From: Rhodospirillales bacterium
Lineage (GTDB): Bacteria; Pseudomonadota; Alphaproteobacteria; Rhodospirillales; Shumkoniaceae
Assembly: GCA_028281785.1 (NCBI GenBank)
Contig: JANQJG010000165.1
Location: 1 to 64,000, forward strand
Length of the DNA: 64,000 bases
Reading direction: 5' to 3'
The notes under the pieces were generated by a model, which was not told the DNA's origin, did no database searches, and saw only the letters and a list, made by a program, of their open reading frames with translations. Positions 34,634-43,338 of this stretch are shown piece after piece (within the stretch, counting starts at the first letter, position 1; each line of letters begins with the position of its first letter). The position numbers were made by a program, and so were the translations under genes.

Positions 34634-35695
34634 ATGACATATCGACTTTCCGATCTGGCCGATTTCGGCTGGAATGCGTTCTTTTCTTCTCAGCTTGAGT
34701 CCACTGATCTGGTCACGACCCTTCCCGTGAGGGTTGCCGAGGTCCATCGTGGCAGACTACGCGTGGTGGGACCCGCCGTGGATCGCTTTCTGCCGCCGTT
34801 CCATGTGCCGAACGGCGACGACGAAGCATCCGCAACCGTCGGCGACTGGCTCTTACTCGACGCGGAAACGTTCAGGGCGCGACGCTTGTTGGCGCGCAAG
34901 AGCTTGTTCAAGCGTCGAGCCCCTGGAAGCGGGCGTGGTCTCCAGCTTATCGCGACGAATATCGATACGCTATTCGTCGTTTCGTCATGCAATCAGGACT
35001 TCAACACCGCAAGGCTGGAGCGCTATTTGGCGTTGGCCCGGGAGGCGGACGTCACGCCGGTCATCGTTCTGACCAAGGCCGACCTGGCTGACATGCCCGA
35101 GGAGTTTGCCTCGACCGCCGCCGGGCTGTTGCCCGGGTTGTTGGCCGAGGTCATGGACGCGCGCGATCCCGATGGCGTTGCCTGCCTGACCGGTTGGTGT
35201 ACACGGGGTCAGACGGTTGCGTTCGTCGGGTCTTCCGGCGTCGGAAAGTCGACGCTCATCAACACGCTGCTGGGCAGTGATCGGATCCGGACTGAGGGCA
35301 TCCGCGAAGACGACGACAAGGGGCGGCACACGACCACGGGTCGCGCCTTGTATCGGCTGCCAGCCGGTGGTTGGCTGTTGGACACGCCCGGCATGCGGGA
35401 GTTGCAGTTGACCGATGTGCGGACCGGGCTGGACGAGGTGTTCGCGGACATAACGTCGCTGGCGCAAAACTGCCGCTTCGTCGATTGCGGACACGGCACC
35501 GAACCGGGCTGCGCCGTTCAAGAGGCGGTTCGTTCGGGCGCGCTTGACCCCGCGCGGCTAAAGCACTGGCGAAAGCTGGTCGCGGAAGAGGCCCACAACA
35601 CCGAGAGCCTTGCCGATCGCCGCAAGCGGAATCGGGAGTTCGGCAAGATGGTCAAGCGGATAAAGAAGGAAAAGCACCTGAAGCACGGAAGCTAG
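34634..35695 (+). CDS. rsgA: Ribosome small-subunit GTPase RsgA
   Basis: This 353-residue circularly permuted GTPase has an N-terminal OB-fold (about 25-105), then G4 VLTKADL before G1 GSSGVGKSTLINTLLG (about 198-213) and G3 DTPGMREL. The C-terminal zinc finger is C-x5-D-C-G-H-x-T/G-E-P-G-C-A-V (NCRFVDCGHGTEPGCAV). It acts in late maturation of the 30S ribosomal subunit. Its stop codon directly touches the stop of the convergent chelatase gene: 35695 and 35696 are adjacent. Confidence 0.95.
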   Translation: MTYRLSDLADFGWNAFFSSQLESTDLVTTLPVRVAEVHRGRLRVVGPAVDRFLPPFHVPNGDDEASATVGDWLLLDAETFRARRLLARKSLFKRRAPGSGRGLQLIATNIDTLFVVSSCNQDFNTARLERYLALAREADVTPVIVLTKADLADMPEEFASTAAGLLPGLLAEVMDARDPDGVACLTGWCTRGQTVAFVGSSGVGKSTLINTLLGSDRIRTEGIREDDDKGRHTTTGRALYRLPAGGWLLDTPGMRELQLTDVRTGLDEVFADITSLAQNCRFVDCGHGTEPGCAVQEAVRSGALDPARLKHWRKLVAEEAHNTESLADRRKRNREFGKMVKRIKKEKHLKHGS

Positions 35696-36544
35696 CTAGC
35701 CGGAACGGTCCATGGCGGCGACGGTCTCGACCACGAGGTCGGCCATCTCCGGCTCATAGCCCACCGCACGTGTGTACCAAAGCCGCCGCCCGGAAACCTC
35801 GTAGGGGCCGGCGGCCGGCCATTCCCGCCCCAGGCGGGCGAGGCCGGGGTCATCCGGGTTCAGGCCGAGCCGGGCCGGGATGTCGTCGGCGACGTGATAG
35901 CCTAGGGACATGAAATAGGGCACCATGATCGCGTCCGTCGCCGGGCTTCGTTCCGCCCAGAGGTCCACAAGCGGCTCCTGCTCGATGAAGGCGGCCTCGG
36001 CCGACGCCTCGACACCGTGGTCCCGGAGCGCCAAGGCAACCTCCCGCGTGCGCCGTTCCGACTCCGTGTCGCGGTCCGTACCGTGGCCGACGATCACGAC
36101 GCGCGTTCGTTCGGGGACTAGACGATGATCCGCCATCACCTGACGGACCCGGCCGGCGACAATGTCCGGAACGCGCGGATGGTCCCCCACGGGGTCGCAG
36201 ACAAGAATGCGTTGGCGACCGCCTTCCCCTCCCACGCGATCCGTAATCGGCCCCTCCAATCCAAGCTTGGCGGGGATAACCTGCGCCGTCATATGGCCGC
36301 GACAGGCGAAGTAGGGCACCACATAGACGATAGGTGTCTCAACGCCTTGGAGGGCGCCGCGAAGCGGTGGCTCGTCCCGCAGGAACGCCGCGCGGACCTC
36401 GCCGAACAGGGCGCGTTCGTTTAGGTCATCGGCGACAAGGCGCGTGGCACGGCTGCTTGCCTTGTTGAGCCGTGACCCGTGCCCGGCCAGCAGGAGGGTG
36501 GCGTCCGACCAGCCCCGCTTTCCGGCGCCCGGCGCCTCAGCCAT
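35696..36544 (-). CDS. cbiX: CbiX-type sirohydrochlorin chelatase
   Basis: This 282-residue protein has two CbiX/SirB-like halves. The first has LAGHGSRLNKASS and PIVYVVPYFACRGHMT; the second has VIVGHGTDRDTESERRTREV and IMVPYFMSLGYHVADDIPAR. These enzymes insert cobalt or iron into sirohydrochlorin. Here, next to the methyltransferase and the dsr operon, ferrochelation to siroheme for DsrAB is the likely job (inference). Its ATG overlaps the end of the methyltransferase gene by 8 bp. It is the last gene of the long dsr transcript. Confidence 0.8.
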   Translation of the reverse strand: MAEAPGAGKRGWSDATLLLAGHGSRLNKASSRATRLVADDLNERALFGEVRAAFLRDEPPLRGALQGVETPIVYVVPYFACRGHMTAQVIPAKLGLEGPITDRVGGEGGRQRILVCDPVGDHPRVPDIVAGRVRQVMADHRLVPERTRVVIVGHGTDRDTESERRTREVALALRDHGVEASAEAAFIEQEPLVDLWAERSPATDAIMVPYFMSLGYHVADDIPARLGLNPDDPGLARLGREWPAAGPYEVSGRRLWYTRAVGYEPEMADLVVETVAAMDRSG

Positions 36545-37322
36545 GGGCCTCCTTCTCGGCGACGGCCGCGGGGCGGAACCAGGCGAGCTCGGGCGCCAGT
36601 TCCACGACCCGACCGATCACCATCAGGGTCGGGGGCTTCAGCCCCGCTTTGGCGACTTCACGGGGAAGCTCGGCCAGGGTGGTGATCACCGTGCGCTGAC
36701 CGCCGAGCGTGCCGCTTTGGATGGCGGCCGCCGGCGTCGCGGCGGGCAGACCGGCGGCGATCAGCTCGCGGCTGATCGTGTCCAGATTGGCGAGGCCCAT
36801 GAACACGACGAGCGTCGTATCGGGATCGGCGAGGCTTTTCCAGTTGAGGTCGAGCACCTTGTCCGGCTGCCCCTGGCAGTGGCCCGTCACGAACCGAACC
36901 CCCAGCGCCTTGCCGCGATGGGTCAGTGGGATACCGGCATAGGCGGTGACGCTGGTGGCGGCAGTAATCCCCGGGACGATCTTGAATGGAACGCCGTGGC
37001 GGGTCAGGTGCAGTGCCTCCTCGCCGCCGCGGGCGAAGGTGAAGGGATCGCCGCCTTTGAGCCTGACGACCTTGCGGCCGGCATGGGCCAGCTTGACCAG
37101 GAGATCGTTGATCTCAGGCTGCGGCATGTGATGGTTGCGGGCCGTCTTTCCCGCGAAGATGCGGGTCGTGCCGGCGGGGATCAGCTCCACGATTTCAGGC
37201 GAGATCAGGCGGTCGAAGACCACGACCTCCGCCTGCTTGAGCAGGCGCATCGCCTTGACCGTCAGAAGATCGGGATCACCCGGGCCCGCCCCCACGATGT
37301 ACACGGTCGCGATCTTGGCCAA
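36537..37322 (-). CDS. cobA: Uroporphyrinogen-III C-methyltransferase (SUMT)
   Basis: This 261-residue SAM-dependent methyltransferase has VYIVGAGPGDPDLLTVKA near the start, VVRLKGGDPFTFARGGEEA in the middle and VPGITAATSVTAYAGIPLTH. It adds two methyl groups to uroporphyrinogen III, giving precorrin-2, the entry to siroheme and cobalamin. It has no siroheme-synthase (CysG) extension. The start is most likely TTG at 37322, since AAAGGAG is seven bases upstream; TTG at 37328 is too near. It lies 21 bp after dsrN in the dsr operon, so it supplies the siroheme precursor for DsrAB. Confidence 0.9.
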   Translation of the reverse strand: MAKIATVYIVGAGPGDPDLLTVKAMRLLKQAEVVVFDRLISPEIVELIPAGTTRIFAGKTARNHHMPQPEINDLLVKLAHAGRKVVRLKGGDPFTFARGGEEALHLTRHGVPFKIVPGITAATSVTAYAGIPLTHRGKALGVRFVTGHCQGQPDKVLDLNWKSLADPDTTLVVFMGLANLDTISRELIAAGLPAATPAAAIQSGTLGGQRTVITTLAELPREVAKAGLKPPTLMVIGRVVELAPELAWFRPAAVAEKEAHG

Positions 37323-37343
37323 GCTCAAGCTCCTTTTTCCGGT

Positions 37344-38723
37344 TCAGCCGCTTCGGCAGGCGCGGACATAGCCCACGAAACGGCGTGTCCAATCATTGCC
37401 TCCGGCGTCGCGCAGATGCGCATAGCTCGCCAGCAGCCGCTTATAGACGATGCCGTCATGGCGGCCGTCAACCCCGAAGCCGCGCAGAACCTCATACGCG
37501 AAAACCGGCTCGCCTTCCAGATTCTGGAGATCGGAATAGTGGAATTCGTGAGCCGAGAATTGCGCCGGGGTTCCGTCATGTCCTTGCAAAGGCCAAGGCC
37601 CGGCACCGGTTTCCTGCAAACGGATGTAGCCGTGGCCACGCGGGCGATCATGCACGACGACATCCGCCGGTATGACGCCGGCCATGCGCCGGGTCTCGCC
37701 ATCCCAGGCGATGGTTCGCGCGAGGTACATCAACCCGCCGCATTCGGCATAGACAGGGAGGCCGCCCTCGATGGCGTCGCGGATCGCCGCGCGCATCGAG
37801 GCGTTTTCCTCCAGCGCCGCCGCGTGGGTTTCGGGAAATCCGCCGCCGATGAACAGGCCGTCGAGCGCGGGCAGGCTCGCTTGCGACATCAGGTCGATGG
37901 GCACCAGCTCGACCCCGGCCGCGGTCATCGCTTCGAGGTCCCCGGAATAGTAGAAGCCGAAGGCGGAATCGCGGGCGATTCCGATGCGAGTGTCGGCCGG
38001 CCGGACGGACGGCGGCAAGGCGGGCGTCACCGACAGCGGTGGCGCCTCGGCGGCCAAGGCGAGGAGGCGGTCGAGATCGATCTGGCGGGCGAGGGCGGCC
38101 GACACGGAGGCCAGCTTCTGCGCCGCGCCTCCCAGCTCGTCGGTCGGGACGAGCCCTAGATGCCTCTCCTTGATTTCCAGGCCCGCATCCCGGTGCAGGG
38201 TTCCGAGCACGGGAATGTCGGTATAGTGCTCAACGGCGGCGCGCAGCTTCGACTCATGGCGCGGGTTGGCGACCTTGTTGAGGATCACGCCGGCGATCCT
38301 CACCTCGGGATCGAACGCCTGATAGCCGCGCAGCAGCGGCGCGATGCCGCGGGTCATGCCCCCGCAATCGACCACCAGCACGACCGGCGCGGCCAGAAGC
38401 ACGGCCATGGCCGCGTTGCTGTTGCTGCCTTCGAGGTCGAGCCCGTCATAAAGGCCGTTGTTGCCCTCGATGATCGAGATGTCGGCGCCGGTTGCGTGGC
38501 GGGCGAAGAGGCCCCGGATCTCCTCCGCGGGCATCGTATTGAAGTCGAGGTTGTGGCAGTCGCGGCCCGCGGCCGCCCTCAGCCACATGGGATCGATGTA
38601 GTCCGGCCCCTTCTTGAAGGGTTGCACGGCCAAACCACGATGTCTCAGCGCCGCGCAGAGGCCGAGCGTGATGGTCGTCTTGCCGGACGACTTGTGGGCG
38701 GCCGATATAAGAACACGAGGCAT
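37344..38723 (-). CDS. dsrN: DsrN, siroheme amidase (CobB/CbiA family)
   Basis: This 459-residue glutamine-dependent amidotransferase of the cobyrinate a,c-diamide synthase family has a P-loop-like ISAAHKSSGKTTITLG, FKKGPDYIDPMW and IIEGNNGLYDG. The C-terminal glutaminase domain has GGGFPETHAAALEENASMRA and Cys in VYAECGGLMYLA. In dsr operons this protein, DsrN, amidates siroheme to the siroheme amide used by DsrAB. The ATG at 38723 starts at the domain; the open frame runs on upstream across the gap and into dsrP but this is not coding. It sits 89 bp after dsrP. Confidence 0.9.
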   Translation of the reverse strand: MPRVLISAAHKSSGKTTITLGLCAALRHRGLAVQPFKKGPDYIDPMWLRAAAGRDCHNLDFNTMPAEEIRGLFARHATGADISIIEGNNGLYDGLDLEGSNSNAAMAVLLAAPVVLVVDCGGMTRGIAPLLRGYQAFDPEVRIAGVILNKVANPRHESKLRAAVEHYTDIPVLGTLHRDAGLEIKERHLGLVPTDELGGAAQKLASVSAALARQIDLDRLLALAAEAPPLSVTPALPPSVRPADTRIGIARDSAFGFYYSGDLEAMTAAGVELVPIDLMSQASLPALDGLFIGGGFPETHAAALEENASMRAAIRDAIEGGLPVYAECGGLMYLARTIAWDGETRRMAGVIPADVVVHDRPRGHGYIRLQETGAGPWPLQGHDGTPAQFSAHEFHYSDLQNLEGEPVFAYEVLRGFGVDGRHDGIVYKRLLASYAHLRDAGGNDWTRRFVGYVRACRSG

Positions 38724-38812
38724 GAGCGTGGGCAGGTTGTTGGTTTCGCGAACGCATGGTCGATCAGGCCGGGGGTTCCGTTCCCGACGAAACAGACCTA
38801 GCTTATGGGAAT

Positions 38813-40078
38813 CTAAGCGGCCTGGGGCGTTTGCGCCACGTCTTCGGCGCCCTCTTCGCTTTTCGCCGCCGGGTTCCGATGATGCGGGTCGGCGACCTCG
38901 TCGGCCAGGCTCAAAGGCAGAACCCTCAAGAACTTGACGACGAGGGCGACCATGAACATCGCGATCGCGATGCCGCCAATCCCCAGCAGGATCTCGGCCA
39001 GGCTGGGCACATAGCTCGCCACCTGACCGTCCAGGAAGCTGCTCGACACCTCCATGCCCGGGAACAGGATGAGGGGATAGGCGAGGCCGCCGACGATCGT
39101 CACATACATCTGCGACAGCCCGCCGAGAAGCACGAACAGGCAGGCAAAGCCGATCGCCTGTCGCGAACCCGCCATCGCCGGGTACCATAGCAGGAAAAGC
39201 GGGAACACGGCGCCGAGCAGAACCTGGCCGAGCCAGAAGACCGCCGTGTAGACGCCGCCCTCGAACAGGATGAAGCGGGTGACCCCATGATGCTCGGTGG
39301 CGTAGGCGTTGGTCAGATGCTGGACGGCGGTGAAATAGAGGGCCGCGCAGACGAAGATCGCCAGCAGGTTCTTCAGGCGCCGCACCACCGCGTCCCCCAG
39401 GGGGCGGCCGGTCCACCCATACGCGGCGAGCAGCACGAGGATGAAGAAGGCGGTGCCATAGGCAAAGGACATGATGATGAACATCGGCGCCATCACCGCC
39501 GCGTCCCAAGCCTGGCGGGCAACGATCAGTCCGAACACCCAGCCCGTGCAGGTGGTGAGCGCGAGGCGCCAGACAAAGGCGAAGAAGCCGATCGGCTTGG
39601 CATATCTGTCGAGGCGCCAATCCATCATGGCCCACAGATAGGCCGCGATGACGGCGAAGAAGACCATGTAGAAATTGATGTTCCAGACGAAGACCGACTT
39701 GAAGTTGTAGTGGGTCATGGCCACGATCAGTCGGTCCGGTCGGCCGAGGTCGAGAACCAGTATGGCCAGGCCACCGGCCATAAGAGCGAAGGCCAGCAGT
39801 CCGGACAGCCGCGCCATGGGCTTGTAGATGATGCGGCCGAAGACCGAGCCAACGGAGGCGACATTGAGCGCGCCAGAGGCCGCGACGATCAGGAAAATAG
39901 CGAAAACATGGGGAATGCCCCATGGCACTTGGTTGCTCATCCCCGTCACGTACTGCCCGTGCAGTTCGATATAGAAGGCGGCGCCGAGGCCGGCGAGCAG
40001 AACCACCGCGATTCCCCCGAGCAGCGCGTAGTAGGAGCCGCTGCGGCCCTCGACTTCGCGGAACACGACTCTGTTCAT
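38813..40078 (-). CDS. dsrP: DsrP, NrfD-type membrane subunit
   Basis: This 421-residue integral membrane protein of the NrfD/PsrC family has about ten hydrophobic segments, including LSGLLAFALMAGGLAILVLD, and ends in a charged tail. Family knowledge: it exchanges electrons between the periplasmic partners DsrO/DsrJ and the quinone pool in the DsrMKJOP complex. It starts 19 bp after dsrO. The hydrophilic C-terminus (about 30 residues) faces the cytosol by prediction. Confidence 0.9.
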   Translation of the reverse strand: MNRVVFREVEGRSGSYYALLGGIAVVLLAGLGAAFYIELHGQYVTGMSNQVPWGIPHVFAIFLIVAASGALNVASVGSVFGRIIYKPMARLSGLLAFALMAGGLAILVLDLGRPDRLIVAMTHYNFKSVFVWNINFYMVFFAVIAAYLWAMMDWRLDRYAKPIGFFAFVWRLALTTCTGWVFGLIVARQAWDAAVMAPMFIIMSFAYGTAFFILVLLAAYGWTGRPLGDAVVRRLKNLLAIFVCAALYFTAVQHLTNAYATEHHGVTRFILFEGGVYTAVFWLGQVLLGAVFPLFLLWYPAMAGSRQAIGFACLFVLLGGLSQMYVTIVGGLAYPLILFPGMEVSSSFLDGQVASYVPSLAEILLGIGGIAIAMFMVALVVKFLRVLPLSLADEVADPHHRNPAAKSEEGAEDVAQTPQAA

Positions 40079-40097
40079 CTGGTTGCCGTCCCTTGCT

Positions 40098-40862
40098 TCA
40101 CACGCCGAGATAGAGAACGCCGGGGTCGGTGCCGAGATCAGCGCGCACCCGTTTCACCACCACCTCGGAAACCCGCTTGGCGATCTCGCTTTCGGGATCC
40201 TTCAAATCGCCGAAGATCATGGATCCCGGCGCAACGTCGTTGCACGCCTCGACACAGGCCGGAATGCCGCCCACATCGACCCGGTGCACGCACATGGTGC
40301 AGGACTGCACCGTACCCCGGCCCCGCGGCGAGTGGGGTTTCGGGTCCTCGATGTCCCGGTAGGCGAAGGATCGCGCCTTGTAGGGGCAGGCGAGCATGCA
40401 GTAGCGGCAGCCGATGCAGATATGCTTGTCGACCAGCACGATCCCGTCGATGCGGCGGAAGGAGGCCCCGGTCGGGCAGACATCCGCGCAAGGCGGGTAC
40501 TGGCAATGCTGGCACATCATGGGCAGGGAATGGGCCGCGCCCGTCTGCGGATCGCGAATGTCGAGGCGGCGGATCCATTGCGGGTCCTGGCCGGGATGGC
40601 CGGATTTGGTCAGTCCATGTTCGCTGTTGCAGGCATCGACGGCCACGTCGCAGGTGGCCTTGTCCATCTTCGTGGTATCGACAAGGATGCCCCAGCGGTT
40701 CTTGTCCGTGACCGGCTCGCCGGGCGCCTTCGCCTCGGCCGCGGCGATGAGTTGCCATCCCGGGGCCAGGGTCACGGCGGCGATCGCCGTGGCCGCCTTC
40801 AGCACGTGCCGGCGGCTGCGATCAATGCCCGATGGGTCCCCAGAACTGCGATCCTTGGTCAT
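40098..40862 (-). CDS. dsrO: DsrO, periplasmic iron-sulfur protein
   Basis: This 254-residue protein has a Tat signal (SRRHVLKAATAIAAVTLAPG, residues 15-34). Four [4Fe-4S]-type cysteine clusters follow: MMCQHCQYPPCADVCPTG, CIGCRYCMLACPYKA, SCTMCVHRVDVGGIPACVEAC, plus a paired set. It belongs to the DMSO-reductase-type electron-transfer subunit family. It works in the DsrMKJOP complex on the periplasmic side with DsrJ and DsrP. The ATG at 40862 overlaps the dsrJ stop (ATGA), so the two are coupled; the open frame further upstream is not used. Confidence 0.95.
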   Translation of the reverse strand: MTKDRSSGDPSGIDRSRRHVLKAATAIAAVTLAPGWQLIAAAEAKAPGEPVTDKNRWGILVDTTKMDKATCDVAVDACNSEHGLTKSGHPGQDPQWIRRLDIRDPQTGAAHSLPMMCQHCQYPPCADVCPTGASFRRIDGIVLVDKHICIGCRYCMLACPYKARSFAYRDIEDPKPHSPRGRGTVQSCTMCVHRVDVGGIPACVEACNDVAPGSMIFGDLKDPESEIAKRVSEVVVKRVRADLGTDPGVLYLGV

Positions 40863-41341
40863 GGCGTCGGCGCCCCTTTCGCCAGATGGTCCTTGAGCTG
40901 CCCGATCAGGGTCCCTGCGTCCGAATGGCCGGGAAGGCGGGCGGCGTTCCCCGGGGTCTCTTCGACCAGGCGGGGATTGTGGCAGCTCCAGCAGTCCGTT
41001 CTGACCGCCGCATAGTTGTGGCACTCGTCGCAGAAGAACTCAACGGTCCGTACCTCGGGGTCCTCGGGATCGGGCGTCGCGTGACACTCGATACAGCCGT
41101 TCAGGCTGTACTTCCCATCGCGGATGCCAAGGTACATGGTTCGGTCACGCTCGATCTTCAGGAAGTCCATATGCTCCCGACGCATGACTTCGGCGGGCTC
41201 GACACAAGCGTCGCCCTTCGCCGCCTTGGCCAGGTTCGGTAGCGGCACGCGGCCGTCCTCGGCGCCGAGCGGCGGCGCGTTCATGGCCGACACCGCCAGC
41301 GCCAGAAAGACGGCGCAAAGGAGCCGTAGGGCGTGAATCAT
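40859..41341 (-). CDS. dsrJ: DsrJ, triheme cytochrome c
   Basis: This 160-residue periplasmic cytochrome has a signal peptide (about 1-27, MIHALRLLCAVFLALAVSAM). Three heme attachment motifs CIECH, CDECH and CWSCH follow. A lone Cys in KGDACVEPAEVM is placed where the unusual heme-ligand Cys is found in DsrJ proteins. It is part of the transmembrane DsrMKJOP complex. The start lies 7 bp after dsrL. Sequence ends with PTP and overlaps dsrO by 4 bp. Confidence 0.95.
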   Translation of the reverse strand: MIHALRLLCAVFLALAVSAMNAPPLGAEDGRVPLPNLAKAAKGDACVEPAEVMRREHMDFLKIERDRTMYLGIRDGKYSLNGCIECHATPDPEDPEVRTVEFFCDECHNYAAVRTDCWSCHNPRLVEETPGNAARLPGHSDAGTLIGQLKDHLAKGAPTP

Positions 41342-41348
41342 GATGTGA

Positions 41349-43277
41349 CTAATCCCCCAATCCCATCTGGATGTAGCCCGTCGGACAGACGTCGCGGCAG
41401 ATGTGGCAGCCGATGCATTTGTCGTAGTCGGTGTCCACATAGCGTCCGAGCGTCCGCTCGTCCTTCTTCCGCCGAAAGACCGCTTTCTGCGGGCAGTAGA
41501 TCACGCAGTTGTCGCATTCGAAGCACAGACCGCAGCTCATGCAGCGATTGGCCTCGTCGATGATCTGCTCCTCGGTCAGCGCATTCAGCCGCGAGCGGGT
41601 ATCGCCGACGCAGTCCGGACCGATCTGATTGACGATCCGAACATTGCGGGGCTTTACCGGGAAGTGGCCGACGAACAGTTTGGCGGTCGTGACGACCTCC
41701 ATGTCCGAGCGGTCGGTGTAGTTGTGGATCGCGAAGTCGGCATCCGATGTGCCACGCAGGGGTTCGTGGTCATATTCGGTCGGCCCGCGTCCGGCTTCCG
41801 ACAGCTTGTCCGCCATGTCGAAGCGGTGGATGTCAACGCGAGGGCGCTTCATCAGATCGAGAGACTGTACGTAGCGATCAATCCCTTCCGCGGCCTTCCA
41901 GCCATGCCCGACGGCCGTTGTGAGCAGATCCGGATAAATGGCGTCACCACCCACGAAATGGCCGGGGCGGCTGGCCACCTGGTAGTAGCCGTCGGCCGCG
42001 ATCAGCCCTTTGCCGTTGTCCAAGGCCTCGATCCCCTTGAAGACGGAGCTTTGGCCCGTGGCGGCGATGATCAGATCGCAGGGGATCTCGAACTCGCTGC
42101 CCTCCTGCACGACCATCTTGCCGGTGCTCCAGTCGGCGCGGATGACCTTGAAGGCGGTGGCATTTCCGTCGGGACCACGGATCACTTCGACCGGCGCCAG
42201 GCTTTCATGGATCTCGACGCCTTCGTCGACCACGGCGTCCTTCTCGTGCTGGTCGGCCGGCGCTGCCGCGAAGGGGCGGCGATAGACGATCCAGGCGTCG
42301 CAAGGCGCGCGCTCGGAGACCGGCGTGGGAGCGTGCTCGACCTCGCCCAGAACGACACGCTCCGGGCGCAGATCGGCCGGGACATCGGTCTTCGTGCCGA
42401 GGCGGCGGGCCACGCCGGCGCAATCCATGGCCGTGTTGCCGCCACCGATGACCAACGTCCGGCCGGTGAGATACTGCAGGCGCCCCTCGTTGAAGGCCCT
42501 CAGGAAGGCGAGGCCGTCGATGCAGTTGGGCGCGTCGCCCCAGCCCGGGACCGGGACCGGGTTGCCGGACCAGGCACCGATACCCCAGAAGACGGCGTCG
42601 AACTCCTTCTCCAGATCCTCGATCGAAACGTCGACGCCGACCGCAGTGTTGACCCGCGCCTCGACGCCCATGTCGAGGACGCGCTGGATTTCCTTATGCA
42701 CGATATCGCGCGGGCAGCGGTGCCCGGAGAGTCCGTATTCCAGCATGCCGCCGAGCGCCGCCTTGGCTTCGAAGACCACCGGCGAATGACCCTTGCGGCG
42801 AAGCTGATAGGCGCAGGAGAGGCCGGCCGGTCCGCCGCCGACGACGGCGATCCGACGCCCGGTCTCTTGATCCGGTTTCGGGAAGGACAGTCCCTTCTCC
42901 AACGCCCAGTCGCCGATATAGTGCTCGATGGCGTTGATGCCGATGTGATCGTCGACATCACGGCGGTTGCACTTGTCCTGACAGAGCGCCGGGCAGGTCC
43001 GTCCCATCAGGGCGGGGAAGGGGTTGGCTTCCACCATCCGCCAGAAGGCATATTCCTGCCAGCTCATGCCGTTCGTCGGCTTGTCGATGCCGCGGACGAT
43101 GTTCATCCATCCGCGCACGTCGTGACCCGAGGGACAGGCGGCCTGACAGGGCGGCGCCCGATGCACATAGGTCGGGCACTTTCCGCTCCACCCCGCCTTG
43201 AAGATGTTCTCCGTCAGGTCGGAGTACTTGTGGTCGCCTTCCTCGTAGCGGCGGTATGTGAGGGTGGTTTCGTTCAT
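41349..43277 (-). CDS. dsrL: DsrL, NAD(P)H:acceptor oxidoreductase
   Basis: This 642-residue iron-sulfur flavoprotein is related to the GltD/NADPH-glutamate-synthase small subunit. It has PPCQAACPSGHDVRGW near the N-terminus, an FAD dinucleotide loop AVVGGGPAGLSCAYQLRRKG and a second loop TLVIGGGNTAMDCAGVARRL for NAD(P). The C-terminal 2x[4Fe-4S] domain has CMSCGLCFECDNCVIYCP and CIGCHICRDVCPTGYI. It takes up electrons from DsrAB during sulfur oxidation and passes them to NAD(P). Its presence together with DsrEFH supports the oxidative pathway. The ATG at 43277 fits the family start; 61 bp separate it from dsrK. Confidence 0.95.
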   Translation of the reverse strand: MNETTLTYRRYEEGDHKYSDLTENIFKAGWSGKCPTYVHRAPPCQAACPSGHDVRGWMNIVRGIDKPTNGMSWQEYAFWRMVEANPFPALMGRTCPALCQDKCNRRDVDDHIGINAIEHYIGDWALEKGLSFPKPDQETGRRIAVVGGGPAGLSCAYQLRRKGHSPVVFEAKAALGGMLEYGLSGHRCPRDIVHKEIQRVLDMGVEARVNTAVGVDVSIEDLEKEFDAVFWGIGAWSGNPVPVPGWGDAPNCIDGLAFLRAFNEGRLQYLTGRTLVIGGGNTAMDCAGVARRLGTKTDVPADLRPERVVLGEVEHAPTPVSERAPCDAWIVYRRPFAAAPADQHEKDAVVDEGVEIHESLAPVEVIRGPDGNATAFKVIRADWSTGKMVVQEGSEFEIPCDLIIAATGQSSVFKGIEALDNGKGLIAADGYYQVASRPGHFVGGDAIYPDLLTTAVGHGWKAAEGIDRYVQSLDLMKRPRVDIHRFDMADKLSEAGRGPTEYDHEPLRGTSDADFAIHNYTDRSDMEVVTTAKLFVGHFPVKPRNVRIVNQIGPDCVGDTRSRLNALTEEQIIDEANRCMSCGLCFECDNCVIYCPQKAVFRRKKDERTLGRYVDTDYDKCIGCHICRDVCPTGYIQMGLGD

Positions 43278-43338
43278 TTCGTGTTTCCCATTCTCGCCCG
43301 TCGATCCATCAAGGATCGTTGTCGTCCATCGTTCGGCG

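Noticed and set aside
36444-38159. A 571-codon plus-strand open frame across cbiX, SUMT and dsrN
   Set aside because: It is antisense to three clearly identified genes, has no family character and reflects GC-rich codon symmetry.
37344-39923. An 859-codon frame fusing dsrN with sequence antiparallel to the dsrP frame
   Set aside because: Only the part from ATG 38723 is conserved; the upstream part is another frame of dsrP.
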